A DNA stretch of 64,000 bases from JAYFQE01 sp034927345 (GTDB lineage Bacteria; Bacillota; Clostridia; Saccharofermentanales; UBA5734), in the NCBI GenBank assembly GCA_034927345.1, contig JAYFQE010000012.1, forward strand, positions 82,900 through 146,899, written 5' to 3'. The first letter of the stretch is position 1. Every line of letters begins with the position of its first letter. The notes below the pieces were generated by a model. The model made no database searches. It was not told the origin of the DNA and saw nothing but the letters and a program-made list of their open reading frames with translations. This document shows, one piece after another, positions 1 to 9,031 of the stretch. The position numbers and the translations under genes were made by a program.

Positions 1-4
1 CGGA

Positions 5-2284
5 CTATAAATGATTGGCAAAGCGGCCTTGCTCGCGATAGACAGCGGGCGTGACGCCGTAAGCCCTTTTAAACAGGGTAAAAAAGTAAGTCGGATTGGT
101 CAGCCCGACCTGTTCCCCGATCCGCTGCACCGGCAGTTCTGATTCCGTAAGCAGACGGCAGGCAGTTTCCAGGCGCAGATGGGTCAGGTCATGGGAAAAG
201 GAGACCAATTCGACTTGTTTGTATAGTTTTCGTACATATTCCGGAGACAAATGAACAACATCGGCTACCGTATCGATCGACAGGTTCGCTTCATGATAAT
301 GGCGGCCGACATAAGCCTTGATCTGCTGGATCACCAGCAGGTGTTTTTGTTCGCCGTGCAGATGGAGGGCGTCCTGGATACCTTTGCCGATCTCGATGGC
401 CAGCTGCTCCAGCGGCTCGATCATGCCGCCGACCGTATCGGTAACCTGGATTTGATTGACCAGATCTGCCGGGAGCGGTCTGGCCGTGCCGGCGGCGTCG
501 GCGCAGCGTAAAATAGCGAATATCATCTGGGCGGCATAATGATGCACATTATCGCAGGCAGTTTCTTGTAAAATTTCAATAAACGATTTTATCGCCGTTT
601 TAATAGCGTCGATATCGGTATTTTGAATAGATTTGATCAGCCCGGTTTCCAAATCATAAGGATATAAGGCGTCGTTATTCAAATAGGGCTGGATGTTATC
701 CGGCGTCAGATAACAGCCATGCCCCATAAACAGACGGTATGCGGTCAATTTATCTGTAGCCAGATAAGATTGATGGATAGCCGGCAGCTCTTCGATGAAC
801 GGGCCGGCCGCTGTGCTGACGGTGGTCTGTAAAAGCTCTTCACAGGCGGCCGACAGCCGTGCGGCTTGTTCTGTAAAATCATAAGCTTGCGGCAGGCAGC
901 ATAAGGCCGCTACCCGGTCATCGTCAATCGATGTGCTGGCACAGCAGCAATGAGCGGAAAAAAGTTCATTTACCATATTGGCCAGACAGTACTGGTTGAG
1001 CAGGACAAGGTCTGGCGAGCGGTGCCGCAGGGATTCAGCATTGTCAAAGCAAAAGATTAAAACCTGATAATAAGCGGCTTGAAATTTATGCGTTAACCGG
1101 GCGCGCATCTCATCATCAAGCTGGGTATTGCGCACACCTTGAAATAACTCTCGTAAAAAGTAATCCTGGCATTGCATTTCATGGTTGTTCTGATACCAGA
1201 TGTTGCTGGAAACTGTACGGGAAAGCGTTTCGATATCGTTGGAGGCGGCCGGTACGCCGCCCAGGCGATCGAGCATGCGGCGAAATGGATTGTAGATGCC
1301 GCAGGCCAGAATCAAATAGATGACCAGCGCCAGCACAAAGGCTATGGCGGTCGTTCCCAGAATAATATTGCGTGTTTGCCGCAGACCGCCGACCACGCTG
1401 TCATACGGCCTGATGCTGATAAAGTACCAGTCATAAACCGATGAACGGGTATAAGCGACAAGACACATGCGGCCGTCGATTTTTTCGGTCGTATAGCCTT
1501 CCTGGTTTTGGATTTCCGACGATTCATCAAAAAAGCGGCCGACATAGTCCTGGTCCGACAGGTCTTGTAAAAACCGGCTGTGGTCATTATGGGCCAAAAC
1601 AATATTTTGCTTGTTGATCAGCATGGTTTGTGAAAGCGGATCGGTTACACTATAACCAATGATGTTCTTTTCAATATAGGAAACATCGAGGTCGAGAATA
1701 ACCATGGCTTGTGTGCGGATAAATGTTTGCGGCCGGAAAATGAAGGAAAGGACTTGATAAGTCTGCGGGGTGGTTTCCTTAGTCAGCGTAATCTGCCGCG
1801 GCAGTAAACGGAAATGATCATAAGCCAGATCCTGGTACAATTGTCTGGCTTCTTCCGCCATGAGCGGCTGTTCCGATATAACCGGCCGTTGTGTGTTGAA
1901 ATAGACATTAGCCTGTGCATTGTACAGTTCAATGGCGTGTATGAACGGATATACGCTCATCAAACGCTTGAGCACCAGCGCCGCCCGGTAAGTCAGCGCT
2001 TTGTCTTCTTTTCGGGCATAGACAAAATTCTGCAGATCCAGCTCGACTAAAAGTTGGGACTGGACAATACTCATCTGTTCAAAAAGCGTATCGGCCGCCG
2101 AAGCGGTTTGTTTTAAGGAAAGCAGTGAATTTGTGCCGATATGGTCAAGGACAATACCGGACATCAGCGAATAAAGTGAAAGACAGATAATTAAGGATGT
2201 GATCAGAGACACAAGCAAATAAGCCAGGATCACCCGGTTTCTAAACTTGTAGCGGTTGAACCAGGGCATAAAATGACGAAGCAT
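5..2284 (-). CDS. Membrane-anchored AraC-family regulator (YesN-like), glycan sensing
   Basis: A 759-residue regulator. A membrane segment lies at about residues 17-45, an extracytoplasmic Cache-like sensor region follows to about 300, a second membrane segment lies at about 307-330, then a long cytoplasmic linker and a C-terminal AraC double helix-turn-helix (about 655-755, ending in the typical YFFTLFKRAYGVTPAVYR signature). An AAGGAG ribosome site lies 5 bases before the ATG. It is divergent from the importer operon starting at 2572, which it most likely activates in response to an extracellular sugar ligand. Proteins of this design usually regulate the adjacent LplB/LplC importer in Bacillota. 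The ligand cannot be read from sequence. The gene is complete; the stop is at positions 5-7. Confidence 0.9.
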   Translation of the reverse strand: MLRHFMPWFNRYKFRNRVILAYLLVSLITSLIICLSLYSLMSGIVLDHIGTNSLLSLKQTASAADTLFEQMSIVQSQLLVELDLQNFVYARKEDKALTYRAALVLKRLMSVYPFIHAIELYNAQANVYFNTQRPVISEQPLMAEEARQLYQDLAYDHFRLLPRQITLTKETTPQTYQVLSFIFRPQTFIRTQAMVILDLDVSYIEKNIIGYSVTDPLSQTMLINKQNIVLAHNDHSRFLQDLSDQDYVGRFFDESSEIQNQEGYTTEKIDGRMCLVAYTRSSVYDWYFISIRPYDSVVGGLRQTRNIILGTTAIAFVLALVIYLILACGIYNPFRRMLDRLGGVPAASNDIETLSRTVSSNIWYQNNHEMQCQDYFLRELFQGVRNTQLDDEMRARLTHKFQAAYYQVLIFCFDNAESLRHRSPDLVLLNQYCLANMVNELFSAHCCCASTSIDDDRVAALCCLPQAYDFTEQAARLSAACEELLQTTVSTAAGPFIEELPAIHQSYLATDKLTAYRLFMGHGCYLTPDNIQPYLNNDALYPYDLETGLIKSIQNTDIDAIKTAIKSFIEILQETACDNVHHYAAQMIFAILRCADAAGTARPLPADLVNQIQVTDTVGGMIEPLEQLAIEIGKGIQDALHLHGEQKHLLVIQQIKAYVGRHYHEANLSIDTVADVVHLSPEYVRKLYKQVELVSFSHDLTHLRLETACRLLTESELPVQRIGEQVGLTNPTYFFTLFKRAYGVTPAVYREQGRFANHL

Positions 2285-2375
2285 AGGATCTCCTTCCAGC
2301 CAACAGATAACCCATGCCGCAAACGATTTATTGGATGCTGTAGCTTCATTATAAAATCAGCGGCCGCAACTGGCA

Positions 2376-2440
2376 ACTGTAAAAAACGGATTTCATCAGC
2401 AGGGCCGGATATCCGGATTTTACAGTCAAATTTACGGATT
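2376..2440. repeat. Inverted and direct repeats upstream of importer 1
   Basis: A 9-base inverted repeat (ACTGTAAAA at 2376-2384, TTTTACAGT at 2418-2426) is interleaved with three copies of CGGATT (2387, 2414, 2435). It lies upstream of the -35 box of the importer promoter, where an AraC-type activator would be expected to bind. The role is inferred. Confidence 0.45.
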
Positions 2441-2488
2441 GAATAAGCTAAATATCCGCATAATGAATAAAAAGAACTAAATATGAAG

Positions 2489-2517
2489 TTGATCATTTGT
2501 GCAGAATGACCTAAGAT
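2489..2517 (+). promoter_or_regulatory. Sigma-70-type promoter for importer 1 operon
   Basis: TTGATC (2489-2494), a 17-base spacer and TAAGAT (2512-2517), about 55 bases before the first permease gene and downstream of the repeats at 2376-2440. Confidence 0.6.
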
Positions 2518-2571
2518 GAAGCTGTGAGCAAAGGCTGGTATTCAAGAAATCAGGAAGGTGGCTGAGGCTGG

Positions 2572-3549
2572 ATGGCGACCGGAGATCGACTTGCGCTTGA
2601 AACGACCGGACATCGGAAACATCAGAATCAGAAAAAGTATAGTTTGTGGCAGGATGTCGCCCGCAATCCGATTTCCTATCTGATGGGATTGCCGGTCATT
2701 TTGTATACCCTGATCTTTGGGTATTTTACTTATCCTTACATTATCATGGCTTTTCAAAAATTCAATTATGTAACCGGTTTGCTGCACAGCCCTTTTGTCG
2801 GCTTTAAAAACTTCGAGTTCTTTTTTAAATCAACACAATTGCTGCATATTACCTTGAATACACTTAAATTGAATCTTCTTTTCATCGGCTTTGGCACCGT
2901 GGCTTCGGTTATCCTGGCCCTGATGTTCAATGAGCTGCGCAGCAAGGCTTTTATCCGGGTGACGCAATCGCTCTCTTTGTTTCCCAATTATTTGTCCTGG
3001 GTTGTGGTCAGCTATATGATCTATTCGATTTTTGCTTCGGATTACGGGTTGCTGAATACTATTTTAAAATCGCTGGGCTTGCAGAAGGTCCTCTGGTATA
3101 ACGACGCCCGTTACTGGCCGACGATTTTGACCGTTATGAATGTCTGGAAAAGCGCCGGCATGAACGCTGTCATTTATATCGCCACGATAACCGGCATCGA
3201 CAGTACTTTTTACGAATCGGCAGCTCTGGATGGCGCCAATCGCTGGCAAATGTGCAAAAGCATCACCTTGCCCCTGATGATGCCGACGGTGGCGATCCTG
3301 ACCTTGCTGGCGATCGGACGCATCATGTTCGGCGATTTCGGCATGCTGTATGCGATCATCGGCGACAACGGCATCCTTTACGCGACGACCGATGTGATCG
3401 ACACATACGTCTACCGGGCGCTCCGGAAAATCGGCGATCCGTCCAACGCTATGGCGGTCAGTCTGTTCCAGTCGCTGGTCGGATTTGTCATGGTTTACGG
3501 TTCCAATGCTTTGGTGCGGCGTTATGAAAAAGGAGCGGCCTTGTTTTAG
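2572..3549 (+). CDS. Sugar ABC transporter permease, LplB type (importer 1)
   Basis: A 325-residue inner-membrane permease of the carbohydrate uptake family 1 type. It has about six membrane segments and the EAA loop near residues 215-235 (ESAALDGANRWQMCKSITLP), the contact site for the ATPase. A charged N-terminal tail of about 30 residues precedes the first membrane segment. It is first in an operon with a second permease and a lipoprotein; the gap to the next gene is 15 bases. No ATPase gene is nearby, so a shared MsmX-like ATPase elsewhere in the genome is expected, as is known for LplB/LplC systems. The substrate is probably an oligosaccharide broken down by the enzymes downstream. Confidence 0.9.
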   Translation: MATGDRLALETTGHRKHQNQKKYSLWQDVARNPISYLMGLPVILYTLIFGYFTYPYIIMAFQKFNYVTGLLHSPFVGFKNFEFFFKSTQLLHITLNTLKLNLLFIGFGTVASVILALMFNELRSKAFIRVTQSLSLFPNYLSWVVVSYMIYSIFASDYGLLNTILKSLGLQKVLWYNDARYWPTILTVMNVWKSAGMNAVIYIATITGIDSTFYESAALDGANRWQMCKSITLPLMMPTVAILTLLAIGRIMFGDFGMLYAIIGDNGILYATTDVIDTYVYRALRKIGDPSNAMAVSLFQSLVGFVMVYGSNALVRRYEKGAALF

Positions 3550-3564
3550 GAGGAGGACGAGATC

Positions 3565-4455
3565 ATGAAGCATTTGAAAAGGCGGTTTACTCCGGCCAAT
3601 TTGTTCATCAGCGCCGTGATTTTGTTCTTTGCGCTTTTTTGCATCATGCCGATGGTTCTGACCTTTATGGTGTCGATTACCGATGAGGACATGGTTCATC
3701 GATACGGTTACAGCTTCTTCCCGAAAAAGCTGACGCTGTATGCCTATCAGCTGATCTTTGTCCGCGGTTCCCTGGTAACCCGCGCTTATGTCGTTTCGAT
3801 AACGACGACGGTAGTCGGAACGCTGCTGGCTGTCGTCACAACCATGATGGGCGCCTATCTGCTGGCCAACAAAAATGTACATTACCGCAATCAACTGTCG
3901 TTGTTTTTCTTTGTCACGATGGTGTTCAGCACCGGTATTGTTCCCTGGTATTTCATGTGCCGGACCCTGGGGCTGGTTAATAATTTCTGGGCGCTGATCA
4001 TTCCCTCGCTGGTGTTTTCGCCGTTCAATCTGTTTTTAGTCCGCAATTTCATGGCGACGATCCCGGACGAGTTGCGTGAATGCGCCACCATCGACGGCGC
4101 CAACGACGGCACGATCGCCTTCAGGATCTACCTGCCGCTCTGCACGCCGGTTATGGCGACCGTCGCCCTGTTTTACGGCCTCGGCTACTGGAACAACTGG
4201 TTCAACGCCATCATGCTGGTCGAAGATAGGAATCTATATCCTCTGCAATACATCCTGATGCAGATTCAGTCCCAGATGCGCTTGATAACCGAACTGCAGC
4301 GATCATACGGCCAGAATATTTCGAAAATCACACCGCCGACCGAAACAGCCAAAATGGCTACGGCTATTATTACCATTGGCCCGATCATTTTCTTATACCC
4401 GTTTCTGCAGCGCTATTTTGTCAAAGGCTTGATTATCGGTTCAGTCAAAGGATAA
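3565..4455 (+). CDS. Sugar ABC transporter permease, LplC type (importer 1)
   Basis: A 296-residue second permease subunit with six predicted membrane segments. Its EAA loop reads ECATIDGANDGTIAFRIYLP, and the C-terminus ends in the family-typical KGLIIGSVKG. An AGGAGG ribosome site precedes the ATG. It pairs with the upstream LplB-type subunit to form the membrane channel of importer 1 and is followed after 43 bases by the binding-protein gene. Confidence 0.9.
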   Translation: MKHLKRRFTPANLFISAVILFFALFCIMPMVLTFMVSITDEDMVHRYGYSFFPKKLTLYAYQLIFVRGSLVTRAYVVSITTTVVGTLLAVVTTMMGAYLLANKNVHYRNQLSLFFFVTMVFSTGIVPWYFMCRTLGLVNNFWALIIPSLVFSPFNLFLVRNFMATIPDELRECATIDGANDGTIAFRIYLPLCTPVMATVALFYGLGYWNNWFNAIMLVEDRNLYPLQYILMQIQSQMRLITELQRSYGQNISKITPPTETAKMATAIITIGPIIFLYPFLQRYFVKGLIIGSVKG

Positions 4456-4498
4456 CAAGATCTGATTTGGATCTTGCAAATAAAAAAGGAGGATGACT

Positions 4499-6082
4499 AT
4501 GAAAAGAATTTCTATTCTGCTGCTTGTTCTGCTCCTGTTGTTCAGCCTTGTCGCCTGCCAGAGCACGAGCACTTCCACGACGGCGACATCAGGCACGACT
4601 AAAAAAAGCGAGACCAGCGCGACAACCAAGGAGAGCGGAACGACGACCACCGCATCAACCGAAGTGATTACCATGAAATATGTTATACCGGGCGATCTGA
4701 TGCCTGACGAGAGCAAGGTCATGGATCTGATCAACCAGAAGCTTCTGACCGACGGAGTCGGCATCAAACTGGTGCGCGAAGGCATCCCCTGGGACGTTTG
4801 GGCGGACAAAGTCAATTTGAAATTCACCAGCGGCGAAGAATTTGACATGTTCCATATTATGCAGGACTGGATTCCCTATAATAACTATTACAGCCGCGGC
4901 GCTCTCGTCGACGTGACCGACCTGATCGACGAATATGGGCCGGTTGTCAAAGAAAAAGTTCCGGAAGCCATGTGGGAAGGCTCGAAAATAGGCGGCCGCA
5001 ACTACATCATCCCAACCTTCTGGATTGAGCTGGCCGTAGACACCAATATGTTCTACCGCGCGGATGTTTTCGAGAAATATAACCTGGAAATCCCGAAGAC
5101 GGCAGAAGACATTCTGGACTGCTTCCGGACTGTCCGGGCCGACTGGGACGGCGTCAACCTGCCGATCCTCAATTTCTCGCAAGCCACTTATGACGCCGCG
5201 GTATTGCAGCTGTCGCCGACTCTGCACCGCCTCTACGACACCTATCCTTTTATTGTCAAAGATCAGTTCTTCCAGATCTTCCAGGACGGGACGGTCAAGT
5301 CCTGGTTTGAGTCGGCAGAATTCAAGCAGGACTGCGCCTTTATGAACGAAGCCTACAAAGATGGCATCATTCAGCCGGATATCCTTTCTGTTAATTTTGA
5401 CTGGTACAACAACTATATGGCTAACGGCGACGCTTTCCTCTGGCAGTTCCCGACCCTGACGCAAGCGCAGAAGAACAATCCGGATGTCACGGCCGACGAC
5501 CTGAAATCTTTCCGTTTTGCCGAAGACAAGCCGGCTATCCGCAATTGGGGCATTAAAAACTGCAATGGCATTTCCGTGACTTCCAAGCATCCGGAGAGCG
5601 CCATCAAATTTATCAACTGGCTGTGGAGTGATCAGGATAACTATGATCTGTACATGTACGGTATCGAAGGCACCCACTGGAAACGCGATCCGAATAATGA
5701 ACGGGGCATGGTCAGCATTCTGGACGCTACGACGAACCAGAACAATTATCAGACCGGCGATGACTGGAAGGTCGGCTATATCAGCATGGTCCGTTACGAT
5801 ACGACCGGATTTAAAGCGTATAACGATATTGCTTATGTCGAAGATAAAAAAGCTGAAAATTCGGTTGCCGGCGCTTTCTTCTTTGACGCGACATCCATCG
5901 CCACAGAATACGCCAATGTTCAGGCAGAAGCCGCATCGGTCCTGACGCCGATTGTCATGGGCGTTCAAGCCTATGCCGATTATTATGACGCCGCCATCAG
6001 CCGGATGAAAGCCGCTGGCCTGGACAAGCTGGTTACGGAATATCAGAAACAACTGACTGCATTTATCGCTGCCCAGAAATAA
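4499..6082 (+). CDS. Extracellular sugar-binding lipoprotein (importer 1)
   Basis: A 527-residue family 1-like solute-binding protein. The N-terminus is a lipoprotein signal (MKRIS, a leucine-rich core, then LVAC with the lipidated Cys at residue 19), followed by a Ser/Thr-rich tether to about residue 55. I chose the ATG at 4499, not the in-frame ATG at 4493, because AAGGAGG directly abuts 4493 but sits 6 bases before 4499. It captures the ligand outside the membrane and delivers it to the permeases at 2572 and 3565. Its size fits the LplA/YtcQ-type binding proteins that accompany this permease class. Confidence 0.9.
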   Translation: MKRISILLLVLLLLFSLVACQSTSTSTTATSGTTKKSETSATTKESGTTTTASTEVITMKYVIPGDLMPDESKVMDLINQKLLTDGVGIKLVREGIPWDVWADKVNLKFTSGEEFDMFHIMQDWIPYNNYYSRGALVDVTDLIDEYGPVVKEKVPEAMWEGSKIGGRNYIIPTFWIELAVDTNMFYRADVFEKYNLEIPKTAEDILDCFRTVRADWDGVNLPILNFSQATYDAAVLQLSPTLHRLYDTYPFIVKDQFFQIFQDGTVKSWFESAEFKQDCAFMNEAYKDGIIQPDILSVNFDWYNNYMANGDAFLWQFPTLTQAQKNNPDVTADDLKSFRFAEDKPAIRNWGIKNCNGISVTSKHPESAIKFINWLWSDQDNYDLYMYGIEGTHWKRDPNNERGMVSILDATTNQNNYQTGDDWKVGYISMVRYDTTGFKAYNDIAYVEDKKAENSVAGAFFFDATSIATEYANVQAEAASVLTPIVMGVQAYADYYDAAISRMKAAGLDKLVTEYQKQLTAFIAAQK

Positions 6083-6178
6083 AAGGTTGACGGATCTTAT
6101 GGGCGGGTCTCCAGCCATTTCCCGCTCCGGATCCGTATCGCGATTTCAACCGTGGCCGGGCCGCAGCAGCCATTCTGT

Positions 6179-6195
6179 TGCGGCCTTTGGCCGCA
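6179..6195. other. Intercistronic hairpin
   Basis: A perfect 7-base stem (TGCGGCC/GGCCGCA) with a TTT loop in the 151-base gap between the binding-protein gene and the Gfo/Idh gene. There is no T-run after it, so it is more likely an RNA stability or processing element limiting downstream expression than a full terminator. Confidence 0.35.
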
Positions 6196-6233
6196 GTTGA
6201 ATCCGGCGCCGCCAAGATGAGCGAGGCATGATT

Positions 6234-7301
6234 ATGGATAATATATTAAAAGTTGGCATCATCGGACTGGGTTATATTTCAGCCGTTCATTTAAAAGGTT
6301 ATCAACAATGCCCGAATGTCCGGCTGACCGCTTTTTGCGACTTGATTCCTGAACGGGCGGCAGCGGCGCGCCGGCAATACGGCGTGCCGGAAGCTGAAAT
6401 CTATACAGATTATCGCGAAATGCTGGCCAATGAATCATTGGATGCCGTGAGCATTTGTACGGAAAACAATCAGCACGCGCCGATTGCTTTAGCCGCCCTT
6501 GCCGCCGGCGCCCATGTCTTCTGTGAAAAACCGATGGCCATAACGGGAGCGGAAGCCGAGGCCATGATTGCGGCGGCCGAACGTTATCATAAAAAACTGA
6601 GCGTCGGCTATCAGCTCCGTTTTTCCAGCCATGCCCGGGAACTGCATGAGCGGGTTGTCCGCGGCGATCTGGGGCAGATTTATTATGCCGAAGCGAAAGC
6701 CATGCGGCGGCGCGGCGTTCCGACCTGGGGCGTTTTTCTCAACCGAGCCAAGCAGGGCGGCGGGCCGCTGATCGATATCGGCACACATCTGGTCGATTTC
6801 ACCCTGTGGCTGATGAATGATTATTCTCCCGTCGTATCGGCATTAGGCAATCTGGACGACCGGCTGATTCCTCTGGGCGGCTACAATGACGGCGGCCCCT
6901 GGGACATTAAGCATTTTGAGGTTGAAGACGGCGCTTTTGGCCTGGTTACTCTGGAAAGCGGCGCCACGCTCTTGGTCAACGCCACCTGGGCTGTCAATAT
7001 GAAGGAAAAGGGACGCGACGGCGCTATCCTTTACGGCGTTAGAGGCGGCGCGGAATTAATGGACGGCCAGCTGACCTTGAATGGCGAACAGCAAGGTCAC
7101 CTTTGGGAATCGGTCAGCAAACCGGAGCGGGATCGTTCCGGATTATCTGAATATGATAAAGAGATCATGGCCTGGGTCGACTGCCTGCTGCAGGACAAAG
7201 AACCGATGGTTAAAGCACAGGAAGCCGCGCAGGTCGTCCGGATACTGGAAATGCTGTACCAATCCGCGCGCAGCGGCGGACGGGCCATGACAGCAAAATA
7301 A
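6234..7301 (+). CDS. Gfo/Idh/MocA-family oxidoreductase
   Basis: A 355-residue NAD(P)-dependent sugar or cyclitol dehydrogenase. The Rossmann fingerprint GIIGLGYISAVH is at the N-terminus, the family EKP motif (CEKPMAIT) lies near residue 97, and the C-terminal domain carries GGGPLIDIGTHLVDFTLW with the family Asp/His pair. ATG 6234 is preferred to 6228 because the GCGAGG ribosome site is 7 bases from it. Two sugar-isomerase-like TIM barrels follow directly. Oxidation of a sugar hydroxyl (often C3) before epimerisation or elimination is the usual logic for such clusters. The exact substrate is unknown. Confidence 0.85.
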   Translation: MDNILKVGIIGLGYISAVHLKGYQQCPNVRLTAFCDLIPERAAAARRQYGVPEAEIYTDYREMLANESLDAVSICTENNQHAPIALAALAAGAHVFCEKPMAITGAEAEAMIAAAERYHKKLSVGYQLRFSSHARELHERVVRGDLGQIYYAEAKAMRRRGVPTWGVFLNRAKQGGGPLIDIGTHLVDFTLWLMNDYSPVVSALGNLDDRLIPLGGYNDGGPWDIKHFEVEDGAFGLVTLESGATLLVNATWAVNMKEKGRDGAILYGVRGGAELMDGQLTLNGEQQGHLWESVSKPERDRSGLSEYDKEIMAWVDCLLQDKEPMVKAQEAAQVVRILEMLYQSARSGGRAMTAK

Positions 7302-7327
7302 GCCGGAGAGGCAGGAGGATAAGCCAA

Positions 7328-8128
7328 GTGGGACAATATGCATATGCCGTTGAATTGTACTCTGTCAAAGACGCGCTGGCGAAGAATATGCCGGATACAT
7401 TAAAGAAGATTAAAGCGATGGGCTATATAGCCGTTGAATTTGCCGGCAATTTCGTTCATACGGCGGCCGAAGTCCGCCGGGCGCTCGACGAAGCCGGCCT
7501 GATCTGCTGCGGCTGGCATACGCCGGTCGAATATCTGGCGGACGACCGCTTTGAAGCGACAGTCGCTTATTTCAAGACGGTCGGCAATGAGCATGTCATT
7601 ATCCCCGGCTTGCCGGAGGAGATGACCGGCAGCCGCGAAGCCTGGCTGCAAACGGCTGCGCTTTTCAATCAGTATGCGGCGCGTTTGGCGGAACGCGGAT
7701 TGCGGCTCGGTTATCACAACCATGTCGGCGAAGTCGCCTTGTATGCCGGCTCGCGCGATTGTCCGCTGACGGTGTTCGGCGACAATACCGACGCGTCGGT
7801 TATCATCCAGATGGATAATGGTCACGTCCTCAACGGCCGCGGCTATCCTATGCTGGATCTGATCCGGCGTTATCCCGGCCGTTTTACCAGCGTCCACCTG
7901 AAACCCTATAGCCTGGCCAAAGGCGCGTCTGATCCTGAAGCCGGATATCAGACGATGATCGGCGAGGACGATGTGCCCTGGAAGGAGTTCATGGCTTTAT
8001 GCCGGAGTATCGGCGGCACCCGCTGGTACATTGTCGAATATGAAAGTCCGGAGCTCTACCCGGAACTGGAAGGCGTGGAACGCTGCCTGAACGCTTTGCG
8101 GGATATGGAAAAGCGCGGCGTAATATAG
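7328..8128 (+). CDS. Sugar phosphate isomerase/epimerase family TIM barrel (1)
   Basis: A 266-residue xylose-isomerase-like TIM barrel protein (AP endonuclease family 2 fold). Visible features are the early GYIAVEFAG strand, GYHNHVGE near residue 138, QMDNGHVL near residue 161, VHLKPYS near 190 and a terminal VEYESPE, which supply the acidic and His ligands of a divalent metal. The start is GTG, with AGGAGG 9 bases upstream. It is 26 bases after the Gfo/Idh gene and 18 before a second, diverged family member. Possible roles are isomerase, epimerase, dehydratase or eliminative lyase acting on a keto-sugar made by the upstream dehydrogenase. Confidence 0.85.
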   Translation: MGQYAYAVELYSVKDALAKNMPDTLKKIKAMGYIAVEFAGNFVHTAAEVRRALDEAGLICCGWHTPVEYLADDRFEATVAYFKTVGNEHVIIPGLPEEMTGSREAWLQTAALFNQYAARLAERGLRLGYHNHVGEVALYAGSRDCPLTVFGDNTDASVIIQMDNGHVLNGRGYPMLDLIRRYPGRFTSVHLKPYSLAKGASDPEAGYQTMIGEDDVPWKEFMALCRSIGGTRWYIVEYESPELYPELEGVERCLNALRDMEKRGVI

Positions 8129-8146
8129 CGCCGGGAGGAGCAGGCT

Positions 8147-9028
8147 ATGAAAATCGGCAGTGTCGCCTGGGGCTGGACACCGACGCCGGAAGATCTGCCG
8201 CAAGGCGATTCGCTGGAACGGATCACCTCGGAAGTCGCGTCGGCGGGCTTTGATTTAATTGACTATTTATCCACCTATGAATCTCTGGATCTGTTCTATA
8301 CGCCGGAGCGCTGCCGTCTGATCCGCGATCAGGCGGCCAGAACCGGTCTTTTAGTCGGCGGGCTGGTGTTCCAGTCCGATTTATGGAACAATCCCGATCC
8401 GGCCGTTCAGGAAAAACAACTGGCTTATTTTGCCCGCTGCGTGCAAACGGCGGTTGATCTGGGCGCCGGCACTATATCGTGCATTATTCCGGGTCCCTAT
8501 GGCGCCAAACCGAACCGGCGTCGTTCGCCGTCCGAAAAAATGGCTTCCAATCTGCCTGCCGGCTACAGCTGGCAGCGGGATTGGGCGCTTTTTGTCGGCA
8601 TGCTGAGCCAGGCCTGCGATCTGGCGGCAGCGAACCATCTTCGGGTGGCCATGGAGTGTTTTCCTGAATCGCTCTGTTCGACACCGCATGCCATGTGCAA
8701 GCTTCTTGACGATGTCCGGCGGCCGAATCTTGGCATCCAGCTCGATACGGCCCATCTGATGAATCAGCGGATCGATATCGAAACAGCGATCTTCATGTTG
8801 GGCGGCGAACGGATTTACAACGTCCATGCCAAGGATTCCGACGGCATGACCCGCGACAATCTGCCGGCCGGGTCCGGCCTGGTTGATTATACGGCAGTTT
8901 TCCGCGCTTTGCGCTATGTCGGATATGCCGGAAACGTCTCGGTCGAAGTCGAATTTACAGATAATCCGCGCCGTTATATGACCCAGGCTCTGGAGCATGT
9001 CCGGCTTTGCCTGGCCGAACGGTACTAG
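8147..9028 (+). CDS. Sugar phosphate isomerase/epimerase family TIM barrel (2)
   Basis: A 293-residue xylose-isomerase-like TIM barrel, clearly diverged from its neighbour at 7328. Metal-site motifs are visible: MECFPES near residue 170, QLDTAHLMN near 197, VHAKDSDG near 226 and VSVEVEFTDNP near the end. A GGGAGGAG ribosome site precedes the ATG. Tandem different members of this family after a Gfo/Idh gene are typical of catabolic modules in which one protein epimerises or dehydrates and the other cleaves. Which does which cannot be told from sequence. Confidence 0.85.
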   Translation: MKIGSVAWGWTPTPEDLPQGDSLERITSEVASAGFDLIDYLSTYESLDLFYTPERCRLIRDQAARTGLLVGGLVFQSDLWNNPDPAVQEKQLAYFARCVQTAVDLGAGTISCIIPGPYGAKPNRRRSPSEKMASNLPAGYSWQRDWALFVGMLSQACDLAAANHLRVAMECFPESLCSTPHAMCKLLDDVRRPNLGIQLDTAHLMNQRIDIETAIFMLGGERIYNVHAKDSDGMTRDNLPAGSGLVDYTAVFRALRYVGYAGNVSVEVEFTDNPRRYMTQALEHVRLCLAERY

Positions 9029-9031
9029 GCT

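Noticed and set aside
4655..6118. A 487-codon open frame antisense to the importer 1 lipoprotein
   Set aside because: It lies wholly opposite a well-supported gene, has no recognisable domain or ribosome site, and long antisense frames are expected in this GC-rich DNA.
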